Shown: positions 1 through 10,444, numbered from the stretch's first letter. The stretch: 64,000 nucleotides of DNA from Pseudomonas thermotolerans DSM 14292 (GCF_000364625.1 NZ_KB822607.1:62001-126000); one strand, 5' to 3'. Notes: generated from the sequence alone by a model not told the origin. Translations and numbers: made by a program.

Positions 1-917
1 TGCAGCTGGCGCTCGTTGATGATCGCCGTGTAGTCCGGGTTGTTCTCCAGGCGTGGGTAGAAGCGCAGCACCGCCTGGCGGTAGGCCTCGACGAAGGCAT
101 CCAGGCGTGGCCGCGGCACCAGCACGTAGTCCGGGGCCACGCAGGTCTGTCCGGCGTTCAGGCACTTGCCGAAGGCGATGCGCTCGGCGGCGTCGGCCAG
201 GGGCACGTCGGCGCTGACGATGGCCGGCGACTTGCCGCCCAGCTCCAGGGTCACCGGGGTGAGGTTCTCGGCGGCGGCACGCATCACGTGGCGGCCGATG
301 CTGGTGGCGCCGGTGAACAGTAGGTGGTCGAAGGGCAGCCGGGAGAAGGCCACGCCGACGTCCGCCTCGCCGAGCACCACGCACACCAGGTCCTCGGGGA
401 AGATCCGCGCCAGCAGCTCCTTGATCAGCTGGGAAGTGGTCGGGGTCGACTCGCTCATCTTGATCATCACCCGGTTGCCGGCCGCCAGGGCGCCGGTCAG
501 CGGGCCCACGGAGAGGAACAGCGGGTAGTTCCAGGGCACTATCACCCCCACCACGCCGAGGGGCTGGTAGACCACCTTGGCCGTGGCCGGCTGGAAGGCC
601 AGACCCACCGCGCGGCGCGAGGGCTTCATCCAGCGCTTGATGCGCTTGCTGGCGTAGTGGATGCCCTGCAGGCAGGGCATCAGCTCGGCGAGCAGGGTCT
701 CGTCGGCCGAGCGGTTGCTGAAGTCCCGGTTGATCGCCTCGATCAGCGTCTGCTGCTCGTCGCGCAGCAGCTGGCGCAGCGACTTCAGCCACTGGATGCG
801 CTGCTCGGCGGAGGGCATGGGGTTGGCGCGGAAGGCCGCGCGTTGTTGCTGGAACAGGCTCTCCAGCTCGCTGATCTGCTGCTGGGTCTGCTGCAGGTGG
901 GAGATTTCGGCGACCAT
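1..917 (-). CDS. calB: Coniferyl-aldehyde-type aldehyde dehydrogenase, 3' part missing (runs off window start)
   Basis: The frame read from an ATG at 917 down to base 1 stays open for about 305 codons. It begins MVAEISHLQQTQQQ and contains the aldehyde dehydrogenase Rossmann and catalytic landmarks: VPWNYPLFLSVGP, the cofactor glycine motif FTGATSIGRHV, the general-base region TLELGGKSP and the catalytic cysteine in NAGQTCVAPDYV. The family oxidises aldehydes to carboxylates with NAD(P)+; the N-terminal coiled region and these motifs fit the coniferyl aldehyde dehydrogenase (CalB) subgroup of Pseudomonas. The C-terminal third lies outside the window. A TetR regulator is divergently oriented 243 bases away, suggesting local control. 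The substrate is inferred from the subgroup only. Confidence 0.88.
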   Translation of the reverse strand, partial: MVAEISHLQQTQQQISELESLFQQQRAAFRANPMPSAEQRIQWLKSLRQLLRDEQQTLIEAINRDFSNRSADETLLAELMPCLQGIHYASKRIKRWMKPSRRAVGLAFQPATAKVVYQPLGVVGVIVPWNYPLFLSVGPLTGALAAGNRVMIKMSESTPTTSQLIKELLARIFPEDLVCVVLGEADVGVAFSRLPFDHLLFTGATSIGRHVMRAAAENLTPVTLELGGKSPAIVSADVPLADAAERIAFGKCLNAGQTCVAPDYVLVPRPRLDAFVEAYRQAVLRFYPRLENNPDYTAIINERQL

Positions 918-1004
918 GGTGCGGCTCCTCGACGGACCGTCTGATTGTTGTGGTACGCGGATTTTTGGAGCAATTACTCTAAAGTGTCAAACAGCATGCA
1001 CTCC

Positions 1005-1046
1005 CAGGCGCTCCGGAGGCAGCCCAACGAAATGCTGGAGCGCCTG
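1005..1046. repeat. 10-bp perfect inverted repeat in the aldehyde dehydrogenase/tetR intergenic region
   Basis: CAGGCGCTCC (1005-1014) and its exact complement GGAGCGCCTG (1037-1046) are separated by 22 bases. They lie between the two divergent starts at 917 and 1161. Nearby are a short direct repeat CCGGAGGC (1012-1019 and 1049-1056) and a CCCCGCGGGG palindrome. It could be an operator for the adjacent TetR protein or a hairpin in the tetR leader; the 22-base spacer is long for a single TetR site. The rest of the 918-1160 interval shows no gene. Confidence 0.5.
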
Positions 1047-1160
1047 TACCGGAGGCCCCGCGGGGTAACGGCCGGCGCCGGGCGTCGGGCGGCCCGGGGT
1101 AACATGCCGCAGCCGTTTGCCTGTACCTTTGCCCGCCAGCCTTTCACAGTGAACCGAGAC

Positions 1161-1838
1161 ATGGCCGCCATCAAGACCCGCGAGCGCATCCTCCAGGCCA
1201 GCCTGGAGCTGTTCAACCGCCAGGGGGAGCGCAACGTCACCACCAACCACATCGCCGCTCATCTGGGCATCTCGCCGGGCAACCTCTACTACCACTTCCG
1301 CAACAAGCAAGCGATCATCGCCGAGCTGTTCGCCGCCTACGAGGCGCGGGTCGACGCCATCCTCCAGGTGCCCGAGGGCCGCGCCATGGCCATCGAGGAC
1401 AAAACCTTCTACCTGGAGGCGCTGCTCGCCGAGATGTGGGCCTACCGCTTCCTGCACCGCGACCTGGAGCACCTGCTGGACGCCGACCCGGCCCTGGCGG
1501 CGCGCTACCGGTTGTTCGCGCGGCGCTGCATGCATGGTGCCACGGCCATCTACCGGGGCTTCGTGGCGGCCGGCATCCTGCTGATGAGCGAGGAGCAGCT
1601 CGAGGCCCTGGTGCTCAACAGCTGGATCATCATGACCTCCTGGGTGCGCTTCCTGAGCACCACCCGCGCCGACCCCGGCGCCCTCAGCGAGGACCTGATG
1701 CGCCGCGGCATCTACCAGGTGCTGGCCCTGGAGGGCGGCTATCTGGCGCCGTCGGCGCGTGTCGCGGTGGATGCGCTGTACCGCCGGCTGCACGTGCCGC
1801 TGGAACGGGTGCTGGCGGAGGAATCGCCGGCGGCCTGA
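1161..1838 (+). CDS. TetR/AcrR-family transcriptional regulator
   Basis: A 225-residue protein with an N-terminal TetR helix-turn-helix: KTRERILQASLELFNRQGE followed by the recognition region ITTNH-type VTTNHIAAHLGISPGNLYYHF at about residues 25-50. The C-terminal two thirds are helical and should bind a ligand. The ATG at 1161 gives the usual short lead-in before KTRERIL; a GTG at 1149 (adding MNRD) is an alternative and neither has a strong ribosome-binding site. It is transcribed away from the aldehyde dehydrogenase gene, so autoregulation and control of that gene is the natural inference. The 3' end overlaps the convergent hydrolase gene by 100 bases. Confidence 0.88.
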   Translation: MAAIKTRERILQASLELFNRQGERNVTTNHIAAHLGISPGNLYYHFRNKQAIIAELFAAYEARVDAILQVPEGRAMAIEDKTFYLEALLAEMWAYRFLHRDLEHLLDADPALAARYRLFARRCMHGATAIYRGFVAAGILLMSEEQLEALVLNSWIIMTSWVRFLSTTRADPGALSEDLMRRGIYQVLALEGGYLAPSARVAVDALYRRLHVPLERVLAEESPAA

Positions 1839-2824
1839 ACGCAGGCCGCCAGCCAGGCGGGGATGCGCCGCTCCAGGTAGAACCCCGGGCGGTGCGGCGA
1901 GCCCTCGATGAAGCCCACGTGGCCGCCGCGCGGGTGCAGCTCGAAGTGCACGGTCGCGGCCAGCTCCCCGGGCTCCGGCAGACTGTGGCGGAACACGAAG
2001 GGATCGTCGGCGGCCTGGATGATCAGGGTCGGCACCCGGATGCCGCCCAGGTAGTAGCGGCTCGAGGCACGCCGGTAGTAGTCCGCGGCGTCGGCGAAGC
2101 CGTGCAGCGGGGCGGTGATCCGCCCGTCGAAGTCCCAGAAGGTGCGCAGCCCGTGCAGCGGGCCGAGGCGCTCCAGGGCGGCCAGGTGCTCTTCGGCGCG
2201 CAGCCGGCGGAAGTGCTGCTGCTTGCGCCGCACGTAGGCGACCATCTCGGCCATGAAGTGGCGCTGGTAGACCCGCGAGAAGCCAATGCCGATGCGGTCG
2301 GCGCACTGGTCCAGGCGGAACGGCACCGAGACCGCCACGGCGCCGCGCAGGCCGCAGTCCGCGCCGCTTTCCCCGAGATACTTGAGCAGCACGTTGCCAC
2401 CCAGGGAATAGCCCACCGCGTAGAGCGGCGCCAGCGGCCGGCAGGCGCGCAGGTGGGCGATCACCGCGGCCAGGTCTTCGCTGACCCCGGAATGGTAGCC
2501 GCGCGGCAGCAGGTTGGGCTCCCCCGAGCAGCCGCGCCAGTTCAGCGCCACGCTGGCCCAGCCGCGTTCGGCCAGGCGCTGTTGCAGGCCGAGCACGTAG
2601 TGCGACTGCGAGGAGCCGGTCAGGCCGTGGAGGATCAGCGCCAGGGGCGCCGCGGCCTCGTGCGGGCCGTACCCGTCGAGGTCGAGGAAGTCGCCGTCTT
2701 CCAGCCACAGGCGCTCGCGCCGCCGCTCCAGCTGCGGCGGGCGGCGGAAGAAGGGCGCCCAGAGGGTCTGCAGGTGCGGCCCGGGCAGCCACCAGGCGGG
2801 ACGGAAGGCGGCAGTGCTGTTCAT
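1739..2824 (-). CDS. YheT-type alpha/beta-fold hydrolase
   Basis: A 361-residue alpha/beta hydrolase beginning MNSTAAFRPAWWLPGPHLQTL. Visible landmarks are the oxyanion region LILHGLTGSSQSHYV, the nucleophile elbow GYSLGGNVLLKYLGE, the acid region IIQAADDPFVF and the catalytic histidine region HPRGGHVGFIEG. These place it in the YheT/EMB8-like COG0429 family, whose physiological substrate is unknown. The last 35 or so residues after RRIPAWLAACVQ are serine/arginine/threonine-rich, overlap the end of tetR on the opposite strand and look like read-through after loss of the ancestral stop. The start was chosen because translation from 2824 gives the family-typical N-terminus. Confidence 0.85.
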   Translation of the reverse strand: MNSTAAFRPAWWLPGPHLQTLWAPFFRRPPQLERRRERLWLEDGDFLDLDGYGPHEAAAPLALILHGLTGSSQSHYVLGLQQRLAERGWASVALNWRGCSGEPNLLPRGYHSGVSEDLAAVIAHLRACRPLAPLYAVGYSLGGNVLLKYLGESGADCGLRGAVAVSVPFRLDQCADRIGIGFSRVYQRHFMAEMVAYVRRKQQHFRRLRAEEHLAALERLGPLHGLRTFWDFDGRITAPLHGFADAADYYRRASSRYYLGGIRVPTLIIQAADDPFVFRHSLPEPGELAATVHFELHPRGGHVGFIEGSPHRPGFYLERRIPAWLAACVQAAGDSSASTRSSGTCSRRYSASTATRADGAR

Positions 2825-2879
2825 GGTTCGGCTTGGCAAGCGGTAACAGCCAGCAGTGTAGGCCGCGCCGGCGCTGCCG

Positions 2880-3497
2880 TTACTGGTCGGCGGCGTCCGC
2901 CGCGCTGCCGCGCTGCCACAGCGAGTAGTGCACCTGGCCGGCCTGCTTTTCGCGGTGCAGGCGCCAGTTGCCCGGCAGGCCGAGGCTCGAGGGCGCGCTT
3001 TCGCTCTCGCAGTAGATCCACGCCCGTGGCGCCAGCCAGCCACGTTGTTCCAGCAGCTGGCAGGCTGGCAGCAGCAGGTTCTGGTGGAACGGCGGGTCGA
3101 GGAACGCCAGATCGAAGGGCCGCGCCGGCTGGCTCGCCAGGTAGCCTAGGGCGTCGCCCTGGTGCAGCTGGCCGTGGCGGCAGCCGAGCAGCTGGAGGGT
3201 CTGGCGCAGGGCGGCGATGGCCGCCGGGTTGCTGTCCAGGGCCAGGGCCTCGGCGGCGCCGCGGGACAGCGCTTCCAGGTAGAGGGCGCCGCTGCCGGCG
3301 AAGAGGTCCAGCACCCGGGCGCCTTCCACGTAGGGGGCCAGCCAGTTGAACAGGGTTTCGCGGACACGGTCCGGGGTGGGGCGCAGGCCGGGGCCCTCAG
3401 GCACCGGGAAGCGTCGACTGCGCCACTGCCCGGCGATGATCCGTACCTGGCCCTGGCCACCGTGGCTGCGCGACGGTTTCGCGGGACGTCTGGCCAT
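2880..3497 (-). CDS. rsmD: 16S rRNA (guanine-966-N2)-methyltransferase RsmD
   Basis: The 205-residue product has the RsmD fold: an N-terminal RNA-contacting segment VRIIAGQWRSRRFPVP with RPTPDRVRETLFNWL, the S-adenosylmethionine loop VLDLFAGSGALYLEALSRG and the catalytic motif DPPF in FLDPPFHQN. The family methylates N2 of G966 in 16S rRNA. The ATG overlaps the stop of the upstream M16 gene by one base (TGATG), so it is translationally coupled to the M16 pair, the same arrangement as in other Pseudomonas. Confidence 0.92.
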   Translation of the reverse strand: MARRPAKPSRSHGGQGQVRIIAGQWRSRRFPVPEGPGLRPTPDRVRETLFNWLAPYVEGARVLDLFAGSGALYLEALSRGAAEALALDSNPAAIAALRQTLQLLGCRHGQLHQGDALGYLASQPARPFDLAFLDPPFHQNLLLPACQLLEQRGWLAPRAWIYCESESAPSSLGLPGNWRLHREKQAGQVHYSLWQRGSAADAADQ

Positions 3498-4993
3498 CAG
3501 TGCTCCGGTACGCCGAGGGGCGCTTCCGCGGGGGCATCGCTGGGCGGCGGCAGCGGCTGCTGTTCGACCGTGGGGCCGACGCTGACGATCACCAAGGACT
3601 CGGGGTCCAGATGCCTGGCCATGGCTGCCTTGACCTGTTCGACGCTGAGGGCCTGGACCTCCGCCATGAAGTCTTCCAGGTAGGTCAGCGGCAGGTCGTA
3701 GAAGCCGATGGCCGCCAGTTGGCCGACGATGTCCGCGTTGCTCGCGGTGGTCAGCGGGAAGCTGCCGGCCATCTCCCGCTTGGCGTCGTCCAGCTCCTGC
3801 TGGGTCGGGCCTTCCCGCAGGTAGTCGGCGAGCAGCTGCTTGATCAGCTCCAGGGTGCCGGCGCTCAGCTCGGCGCGGGTCTGCACGTTGATCATGAAGG
3901 GCCCGCGCGCCGCCATGGGGCTGAACCCGGAGTAGATGCCGTAGGTCAGCCCGCGCTTCTCGCGGACTTCCTCCATCAGCCGGCTGCCGAAGCCGCCGCC
4001 GCCGAGGATGCTGTTGCCGAGGCTGAGCGCCGCGTAGTCGGGGTCGCGGCGGTCGATGCCCAACTGGGCGAGCAGCAGGTGGGTCTGCTTGGAGGGGAAT
4101 TCGATGTGCTGCAGGCCCGGCTGCGGGGCTTCCGGCTGTGGCAGCGGCGGCAGCGCCGGGCCCTTGGGCAGGGCCGCGGAAACCTGGGCGGCGATGGCCT
4201 CGGCCTCGCTGCGCGAGAGGTCGCCGACCAGGGCGATCACCGCGTTGCCGGCGGCGTAGGCGCGGGCGTGGAAGTCGCGCAGCTGGGCCGTGCTGATCGG
4301 CGGGATGGAGGCCTCGTCGCCCTCACTGGGATGGGCATAGGGATGGCTGCCGTAGAGGCGCTTGAAGAGCGCCAGGCTGGCCTGCTTGCCGGGATTCTGC
4401 TTCTGGTATTCGAAGCCGGCGAGGGTCTGGTTCTTGATGCGCGCCAGGGCGTCCTCGGGGAAGCTGGGCTGGCCGACCACCTGGGCGAACAGCTCCAGGG
4501 CGGGCTCGCGCTTGGCCGGGTCGCTCAGGCTGCGCAGGCTGACCACCGCCATGTCGCGGTAGGCGCCGTTGCCGAACTCGGCGCCGAGGTTCTCGAAGCC
4601 GGCGGCGATGGCGGTGACGTCCTTGCCGGGCACCCCCTCGTTGAGCATGGCGTTGGTCAGCATGGCCAGCCCGGGCTGGTCGCCGTCGCGGCTGCTGCCG
4701 GCGGCGAAGGTCAGGCGCAGGTCGAACATCGGCAGCTGGCGGGCCTCGACGAACAGCACCCGGGCGCCCTCGGCGGTGGTCCAACTGTGGATCTGCAGGG
4801 CGCGGCGGTTGGGCGCCTGGCCGTTGAGCCCGGCGAGGCTTTCCAGGCGGGCCTTGGTGCTGTCCTGGTCATGCGCCGCGACCGGGCTGCCGGGCTGCGC
4901 CGCCTGACGGCTGGCCAGCAGGGTCAGGGCGGCGAGCAGCAGCAGGCTGATCAACAGGACCAGCCCCTGGCGCAGGCCTTTACGCTCACTCAT
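3497..4993 (-). CDS. M16 peptidase-family protein without zinc motif, periplasmic/membrane-anchored
   Basis: 498 residues. A hydrophobic segment (GLVLLISLLLLAALTLLAS, about residues 9-27) acts as signal anchor, then two M16 domains follow. At the place where the active partner has HxxEH, this protein reads LTNAMLNEGVPG, so the zinc ligands are absent. The C-terminal M16 R/Y pair region is present (REKRGLTYGIYSGF). In two-gene M16 systems such a subunit forms the substrate chamber with an active partner; here the partner is encoded immediately upstream with an 8-base overlap. Homologues are annotated as probable zinc proteases in Pseudomonas; the substrate is unknown. Confidence 0.85.
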   Translation of the reverse strand: MSERKGLRQGLVLLISLLLLAALTLLASRQAAQPGSPVAAHDQDSTKARLESLAGLNGQAPNRRALQIHSWTTAEGARVLFVEARQLPMFDLRLTFAAGSSRDGDQPGLAMLTNAMLNEGVPGKDVTAIAAGFENLGAEFGNGAYRDMAVVSLRSLSDPAKREPALELFAQVVGQPSFPEDALARIKNQTLAGFEYQKQNPGKQASLALFKRLYGSHPYAHPSEGDEASIPPISTAQLRDFHARAYAAGNAVIALVGDLSRSEAEAIAAQVSAALPKGPALPPLPQPEAPQPGLQHIEFPSKQTHLLLAQLGIDRRDPDYAALSLGNSILGGGGFGSRLMEEVREKRGLTYGIYSGFSPMAARGPFMINVQTRAELSAGTLELIKQLLADYLREGPTQQELDDAKREMAGSFPLTTASNADIVGQLAAIGFYDLPLTYLEDFMAEVQALSVEQVKAAMARHLDPESLVIVSVGPTVEQQPLPPPSDAPAEAPLGVPEH

Positions 4994-6341
4994 GACGGGA
5001 CTCCTCGGGCAGGATGTGGGCGACGGTCAGGCGCTCGCGCTTGAAATAGCGGCGTGCGGCCTGCTGGATGTCGGCGGGGGTCACCGCCTCGATGGCGGCC
5101 AGCTCCTCATCCATCAGCCGCCAGGACAGGCCGACGGTCTCCAACTGGCCGATGGTGCTGGCCTGCTGGCTGATCGAGTCGCGCTCGTAGACCAGCCCGG
5201 CGATCACCTGGGCGCGTACCCGTTCCAGCTCCTCGCGGCTCGGCGGAGTCTGCTGGAGCTCCTCGAGCTGGGCCCAGAGGCCGGCTTCCACCTGCTCCAG
5301 GGTCTTGCCGGTCTGCACGTTGGGGGTGGCGCTCAGGATGAACAGGCTGTCGCCGCGCTTGAAGGCGTCGTAGCTAGCCGAGGCGCCGGAAACCAGCTCT
5401 TCGCCGCGCTCCAGGCGGGTGGGCAGGCGCGCGCTGTAGCCGCCATCGAGCAGGGCGGCGATCAGCCGCAGGGCGTGCGCCTCGCGGGCCTCCTTGGCGG
5501 TGGCCAGGCCCGGCACGTTGAAGCCCATCAGTAGGCTCGGCAGTTGGGTGCGCAGGTGCAGGGTCAGGCGCCGCTCGCCGGGCTCGGCGAGTTCCAGGGG
5601 CAGCTTGGCCGGCGGCAGGGCGCGCCGCGGAATGGCGCCGAACCAGCGTTCGGCGAGGGCCTTCACCTCCTCGGCGGTGACGTCGCCGACCACCACCAGG
5701 GTGGCGTTGTTCGGGGCGTACCAGTTCTCGTACCAGCGGCGCAGATCCTCGACGCTCAGCCGCTCCAGGTCGGCCATCCAGCCGATGGTCGGGATGCCGT
5801 AGCCGCTGGCCGGGTAGGCGATCGCCTTGAAGCGCTCGTAGGCCAGGGAGTTGGGCTTGTCGTCGACGCGCAGGCGGCGCTCCTCCTTGATCACCTCGAT
5901 TTCCCGGGCGAACTCCTCGGGCGGCAGGCGCAGGCTGGCCATGCGGTCGGCCTCCATCTCCAGGGCCACGGCCAGGCGGTCGCGGGCCAGCACCTGGTAA
6001 TAGGCGGTGTAGTCGTCGCTGGTGAAGGCGTTCTCCTCGGCGCCCAGCTCGCGGAGGATGCGCGAGGCCTCGCCGGGGCCGAGCTTGGCGCTGCCCTTGA
6101 ACATCATGTGCTCGAGCACGTGGGACAGGCCGGTCTGCCCGGGCGTCTCGTAGCTGGAGCCGACCTTGTACCAGACCTGGGAGACCACCACCGGGGCACG
6201 GTGATCCTCGCGGACGATGACCTTGAGGCCGTTGTCCAGGCTGAACTCGTGGGTGGCCTGGGGCTCGGCGGCGAGCAGGACGAGGGGCAGACAAAGCAAG
6301 GCGAACAGCAGTCCGGCCGTGCGACGGGCAGTCATTTTCAT
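4986..6341 (-). CDS. M16 zinc peptidase (active partner)
   Basis: 451 residues with a Sec signal peptide (MKMTARRTAGLLFALLCLP) and cleavage probably near LLAAEPQ. The inverted zinc motif HVLEHMMFKG at about residue 79 and the distal glutamate in IEVIKEERR about 75 residues later are intact, so it should be catalytically active. Two M16 domains are visible. It opens a three-gene minus-strand operon with the inactive M16 partner and rsmD. It points away from ftsY; the shared 159-base region 6342-6500 must hold promoters in both directions, but I cannot single out one convincingly. Confidence 0.88.
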   Translation of the reverse strand: MKMTARRTAGLLFALLCLPLVLLAAEPQATHEFSLDNGLKVIVREDHRAPVVVSQVWYKVGSSYETPGQTGLSHVLEHMMFKGSAKLGPGEASRILRELGAEENAFTSDDYTAYYQVLARDRLAVALEMEADRMASLRLPPEEFAREIEVIKEERRLRVDDKPNSLAYERFKAIAYPASGYGIPTIGWMADLERLSVEDLRRWYENWYAPNNATLVVVGDVTAEEVKALAERWFGAIPRRALPPAKLPLELAEPGERRLTLHLRTQLPSLLMGFNVPGLATAKEAREAHALRLIAALLDGGYSARLPTRLERGEELVSGASASYDAFKRGDSLFILSATPNVQTGKTLEQVEAGLWAQLEELQQTPPSREELERVRAQVIAGLVYERDSISQQASTIGQLETVGLSWRLMDEELAAIEAVTPADIQQAARRYFKRERLTVAHILPEESRHE

Positions 6342-6500
6342 GGATGGGACGACCTTGTCAGACGAGCCCCGGCGGGCTTAGCGCCGGCAGGCGAGGAGGT
6401 GCTAGGATACTGGTTCGTTTTCCCGGCGGCCATGCCCGGAACTGTCGCGAAACTGCGCACAGGCTCCCCGGTCGGCCGCTCCCTTGAGATAGCCGTCCAC

Positions 6501-7732
6501 ATGTTTGGTTCCAACGACGACAAGAAGAACCCGGCAGCGCCCGGAGAGAAGAAAGGCCTGTTCGGCTGGATGCGCCGCAAGTCGCAGCCGGCCGCCCCGG
6601 CCGAGAGCGCCCCGGCGCCGGAAGCGCCCGTGGTGCAGCCCGAGGCCTCCGCAGAACCCGTAGCGGCCGAGCCCGTCCGGGAGGCCGCTGCCCCGCAGCC
6701 GCTCGAGCCCCCAGCGGCGCAGCCCGAGGCTCCGGTGCCCGTGGCCGCGGCGGAGCCCGCCGCGCCCCAGCCGGAAGCTCCCTCAGCATCCAAGTCCGAG
6801 CCCAAGCTGGGTTTCTTCGCCCGCCTCAAGCAGGGCCTGGCGAAGACCAGCGCCAACCTCGGCGAGGGCATGGCCAGCCTGTTCCTCGGCAAGAAGGCCA
6901 TCGATGACGACCTGCTCGACGAGCTGGAGACCCGCCTGCTGACCGCCGACGTCGGCGTCGAGGCCACCACGGCGATCATCGGCAACCTCACCAAGCGCGT
7001 GGCGCGCAAGGAACTGGCCGACAGCGGCGCCCTCTACCGCGCCCTGCAGGACGAGCTGACCGCGCTGCTCAAGCCGGTCGAGCAGCCGCTGCGGATCGAT
7101 CCCGGGCACCAGCCCTACGTGATCCTGGTGGTCGGCGTGAACGGCGCCGGCAAGACCACCACCATCGGCAAGCTGGCCAAGAAGCTGCAGCAGGAAGGCA
7201 GGAAGGTGATGCTCGCCGCCGGCGACACCTTCCGCGCCGCCGCCGTGGAGCAGCTGCAGGTGTGGGGCGAGCGCAATGGCATTCCGGTGATCGCCCAGCA
7301 TACCGGCGCCGACTCCGCCTCGGTGATCTTCGACGCGCTGCAGGCCGCCAAGGCCCGCGGCATCGACGTGCTGATCGCCGACACCGCCGGGCGTCTGCAC
7401 ACCAAGGACAACCTCATGGAGGAGCTGAAGAAGGTCCGCCGGGTGATCGGCAAGCTGGACGAGACGGCGCCCCACGAGGTGCTGCTGGTGCTCGACGCCG
7501 GCACCGGACAGAACGCGATCAACCAGGCCAGGCAGTTCGACCAGACGGTGAACCTCACCGGCCTGGCGCTGACCAAGCTGGACGGCACCGCCAAGGGCGG
7601 GGTGATCTTCGCCCTGGCCAAGCAGTTCGGCCTGCCGATCCGCTACATCGGGGTCGGCGAGGGCATCGACGACCTGCGCACCTTCGAGGCCGAAGCCTTC
7701 GTTCAAGCCCTTTTCGCAGAGCGGGAGCGTGC

Positions 7733-7736
<4 letters not shown>
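6501..7736 (+). CDS. ftsY: Signal recognition particle receptor FtsY
   Basis: 411 residues. The first 100 form an acidic, Ala/Pro/Glu-rich A domain typical of FtsY, then the N domain (FFARLKQGLAKTSANL) and the SRP GTPase G domain. Visible motifs: P-loop GVNGAGKTTTIGKLA, the SRP-specific DTFRAAAVEQL, DTAGRLHTK and TKLDGTAKGG. FtsY docks SRP-ribosome complexes at the inner membrane for co-translational insertion. MFGSNDDKK is the known Pseudomonas N-terminus; upstream in-frame codons exist but look non-coding. The stop overlaps the ftsE start (ATGA), giving a coupled ftsY-ftsE-ftsX operon. Confidence 0.96.
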
Positions 7737-8400
<664 letters not shown>

Positions 8401-8401
<1 letters not shown>

Positions 8402-9423
8402 TGGGCGCAACGCAGAATCCGCAACAGGCACAGAAGACCGCCGAACGCCTCGGCGCAGCGCCGAAGCGGGCCGCGCCGCAGCGCCGGTCCGACGAGCCGA
8501 GCTTCCAGGAGCTGTTCCACGCCTGGCTGGAAAGCCACCGCGCCAGCCTGGTGGACAGCCTGCGCCGGCTGGCCCGTCAGCCGGTCGGCAGCTTCTTCAC
8601 CTGTCTGGTGATCGCCATCGCCCTGGCCCTGCCCATGGGCCTGGCGCTGCTGCTCAACAACCTGGAGCGCCTCGGTGGCTCCTGGCAGAGCGCCGCGCAG
8701 ATCTCCGTGTACCTCAAGCTGGACGCCAGCGACGCCGACGGCGAGCGGCTGCGCGAGGAGATCGCCGGCATGCCGGACGTGGCCGCTGCCGAGTGGATCA
8801 GCCGCGAGCAGGCTCTGGCGCAGTTCCAGGCGCAGTCCGGTCTCGGCCAGGCGCTCAAGGACCTGCCGGAGAACCCGCTGCCCGGCAGCGTGCTGGTTAC
8901 CCCCAGGGAAATCGACAAGGTCGCCCTGGAGATGATTCGCCAGCGCCTGGCCGAGCTGCCCAAGGTCGACCAGGTGCAGCTCGACCTGCTGTGGGTCGAG
9001 CGCCTCGGCGCCATCCTCAAGCTCGGCGACCGTTTCGTGTTCGGTCTGGCCCTGCTGCTGGTGCTGGCCCTGCTGCTGGTGATCGGCAACACCATCCGCC
9101 TGCACATCGAGAACCGCCGCAGCGAGATCGAGGTGATCAAGCTGGTCGGCGGCACCGACGGCTATGTGCGCCGGCCCTTCCTCTACATGGGCGCGCTCTA
9201 CGGCCTGGGCGCCGGCCTGCTGGCCTGGGCGGTGCTGGCCTACAGCCTGGACTGGCTGAACGGCGCGGTGGTGCGCCTGGCCGGTCTGTACGGCAGCGAC
9301 TTCGCCCTGGCCGGGGTGCCGACGGCGGATGGCCTGTCGCTGGTGCTGGGCGCCGTATTGCTTGGTTACATAGGTGCCTGGCTGGCGGTGGCGCGGCACT
9401 TGAGCGAGCTGGCGCCGAAGTAG
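8401..9423 (+). CDS. ftsX: Cell-division permease-like protein FtsX
   Basis: 340 residues. An N-terminal cytoplasmic tail precedes four predicted membrane segments: one at SFFTCLVIAIALALPMGLAL, then a periplasmic domain of about 140 residues, and three towards the C-terminus (FGLALLLVLALLLVIGN, GALYGLGAGLLAWAVL and LVLGAVLLGYIGAWLAV). This is the FtsX/MacB-like topology. FtsX relays FtsE ATP hydrolysis to periplasmic amidase activators. The coupled start fixes the N-terminus. Confidence 0.95.
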
Positions 9424-9457
9424 TAAGTTCTTGCTCCGCCCCGTTTTGGCTGTTTTT

Positions 9458-9484
9458 GAACTCTGAGTCAGATTTCGGGTCTTA
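9458..9484 (+). promoter_or_regulatory. Candidate AlgU (sigma-E/sigma-22) promoter of rpoH
   Basis: GAACTC (9458-9463), a 16-base spacer, and TCTTA (9480-9484) match the envelope-stress sigma consensus GAACTT-N16-TCTGA with two deviations. Transcription would start near 9491. In P. aeruginosa, rpoH is known to have an AlgU-dependent promoter, so both sequence and context agree. Position and spacing are seen; use by AlgU is inferred. Confidence 0.55.
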
Positions 9485-9494
9485 GTCGACATAC

Positions 9495-9510
9495 TGAACT
9501 CGAGAGTTCA
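9495..9510 (+). promoter_or_regulatory. Inverted repeat in the rpoH leader
   Basis: TGAACTC and GAGTTCA flank a GA dinucleotide, a 7-bp palindrome immediately upstream of the rpoH ribosome-binding site (GGAGG at 9517-9521). It could be an operator or a short mRNA hairpin near the translation start, relevant because rpoH translation is heat-controlled in several proteobacteria. Function is not shown by the sequence. Confidence 0.4.
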
Positions 9511-9527
9511 AGAATCGGAGGATTCGC

Positions 9528-10382
<855 letters not shown>

Positions 10383-10400
10383 GTGGCCCGACACTCCGGA

Positions 10401-10426
10401 AAAGCCGCACCTTGGTGCGGCTTTTT
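10401..10426 (+). terminator. Rho-independent terminator after rpoH
   Basis: GCCGCACC (10404-10411), a two-base TT loop, GGTGCGGC (10414-10421) and TTTTT (10422-10426), preceded by AAA that extends the stem. It lies 18 bases past the rpoH stop. Confidence 0.9.
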
Positions 10427-10444
10427 GCTATGTGGAGAACCCCC

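Noticed and set aside
987..2792. Long antisense open frame of about 600 codons across tetR and the hydrolase
   Set aside because: It lies opposite or out of frame with two well-supported genes, has low-complexity Arg/Ala/Gly composition typical of high-GC shadow frames and no domain motif.
5544..6500. Upstream extension of ftsY by over 300 codons
   Set aside because: It is antisense to the M16 peptidase gene; the family N-terminus begins at MFGSNDDKK (6501).
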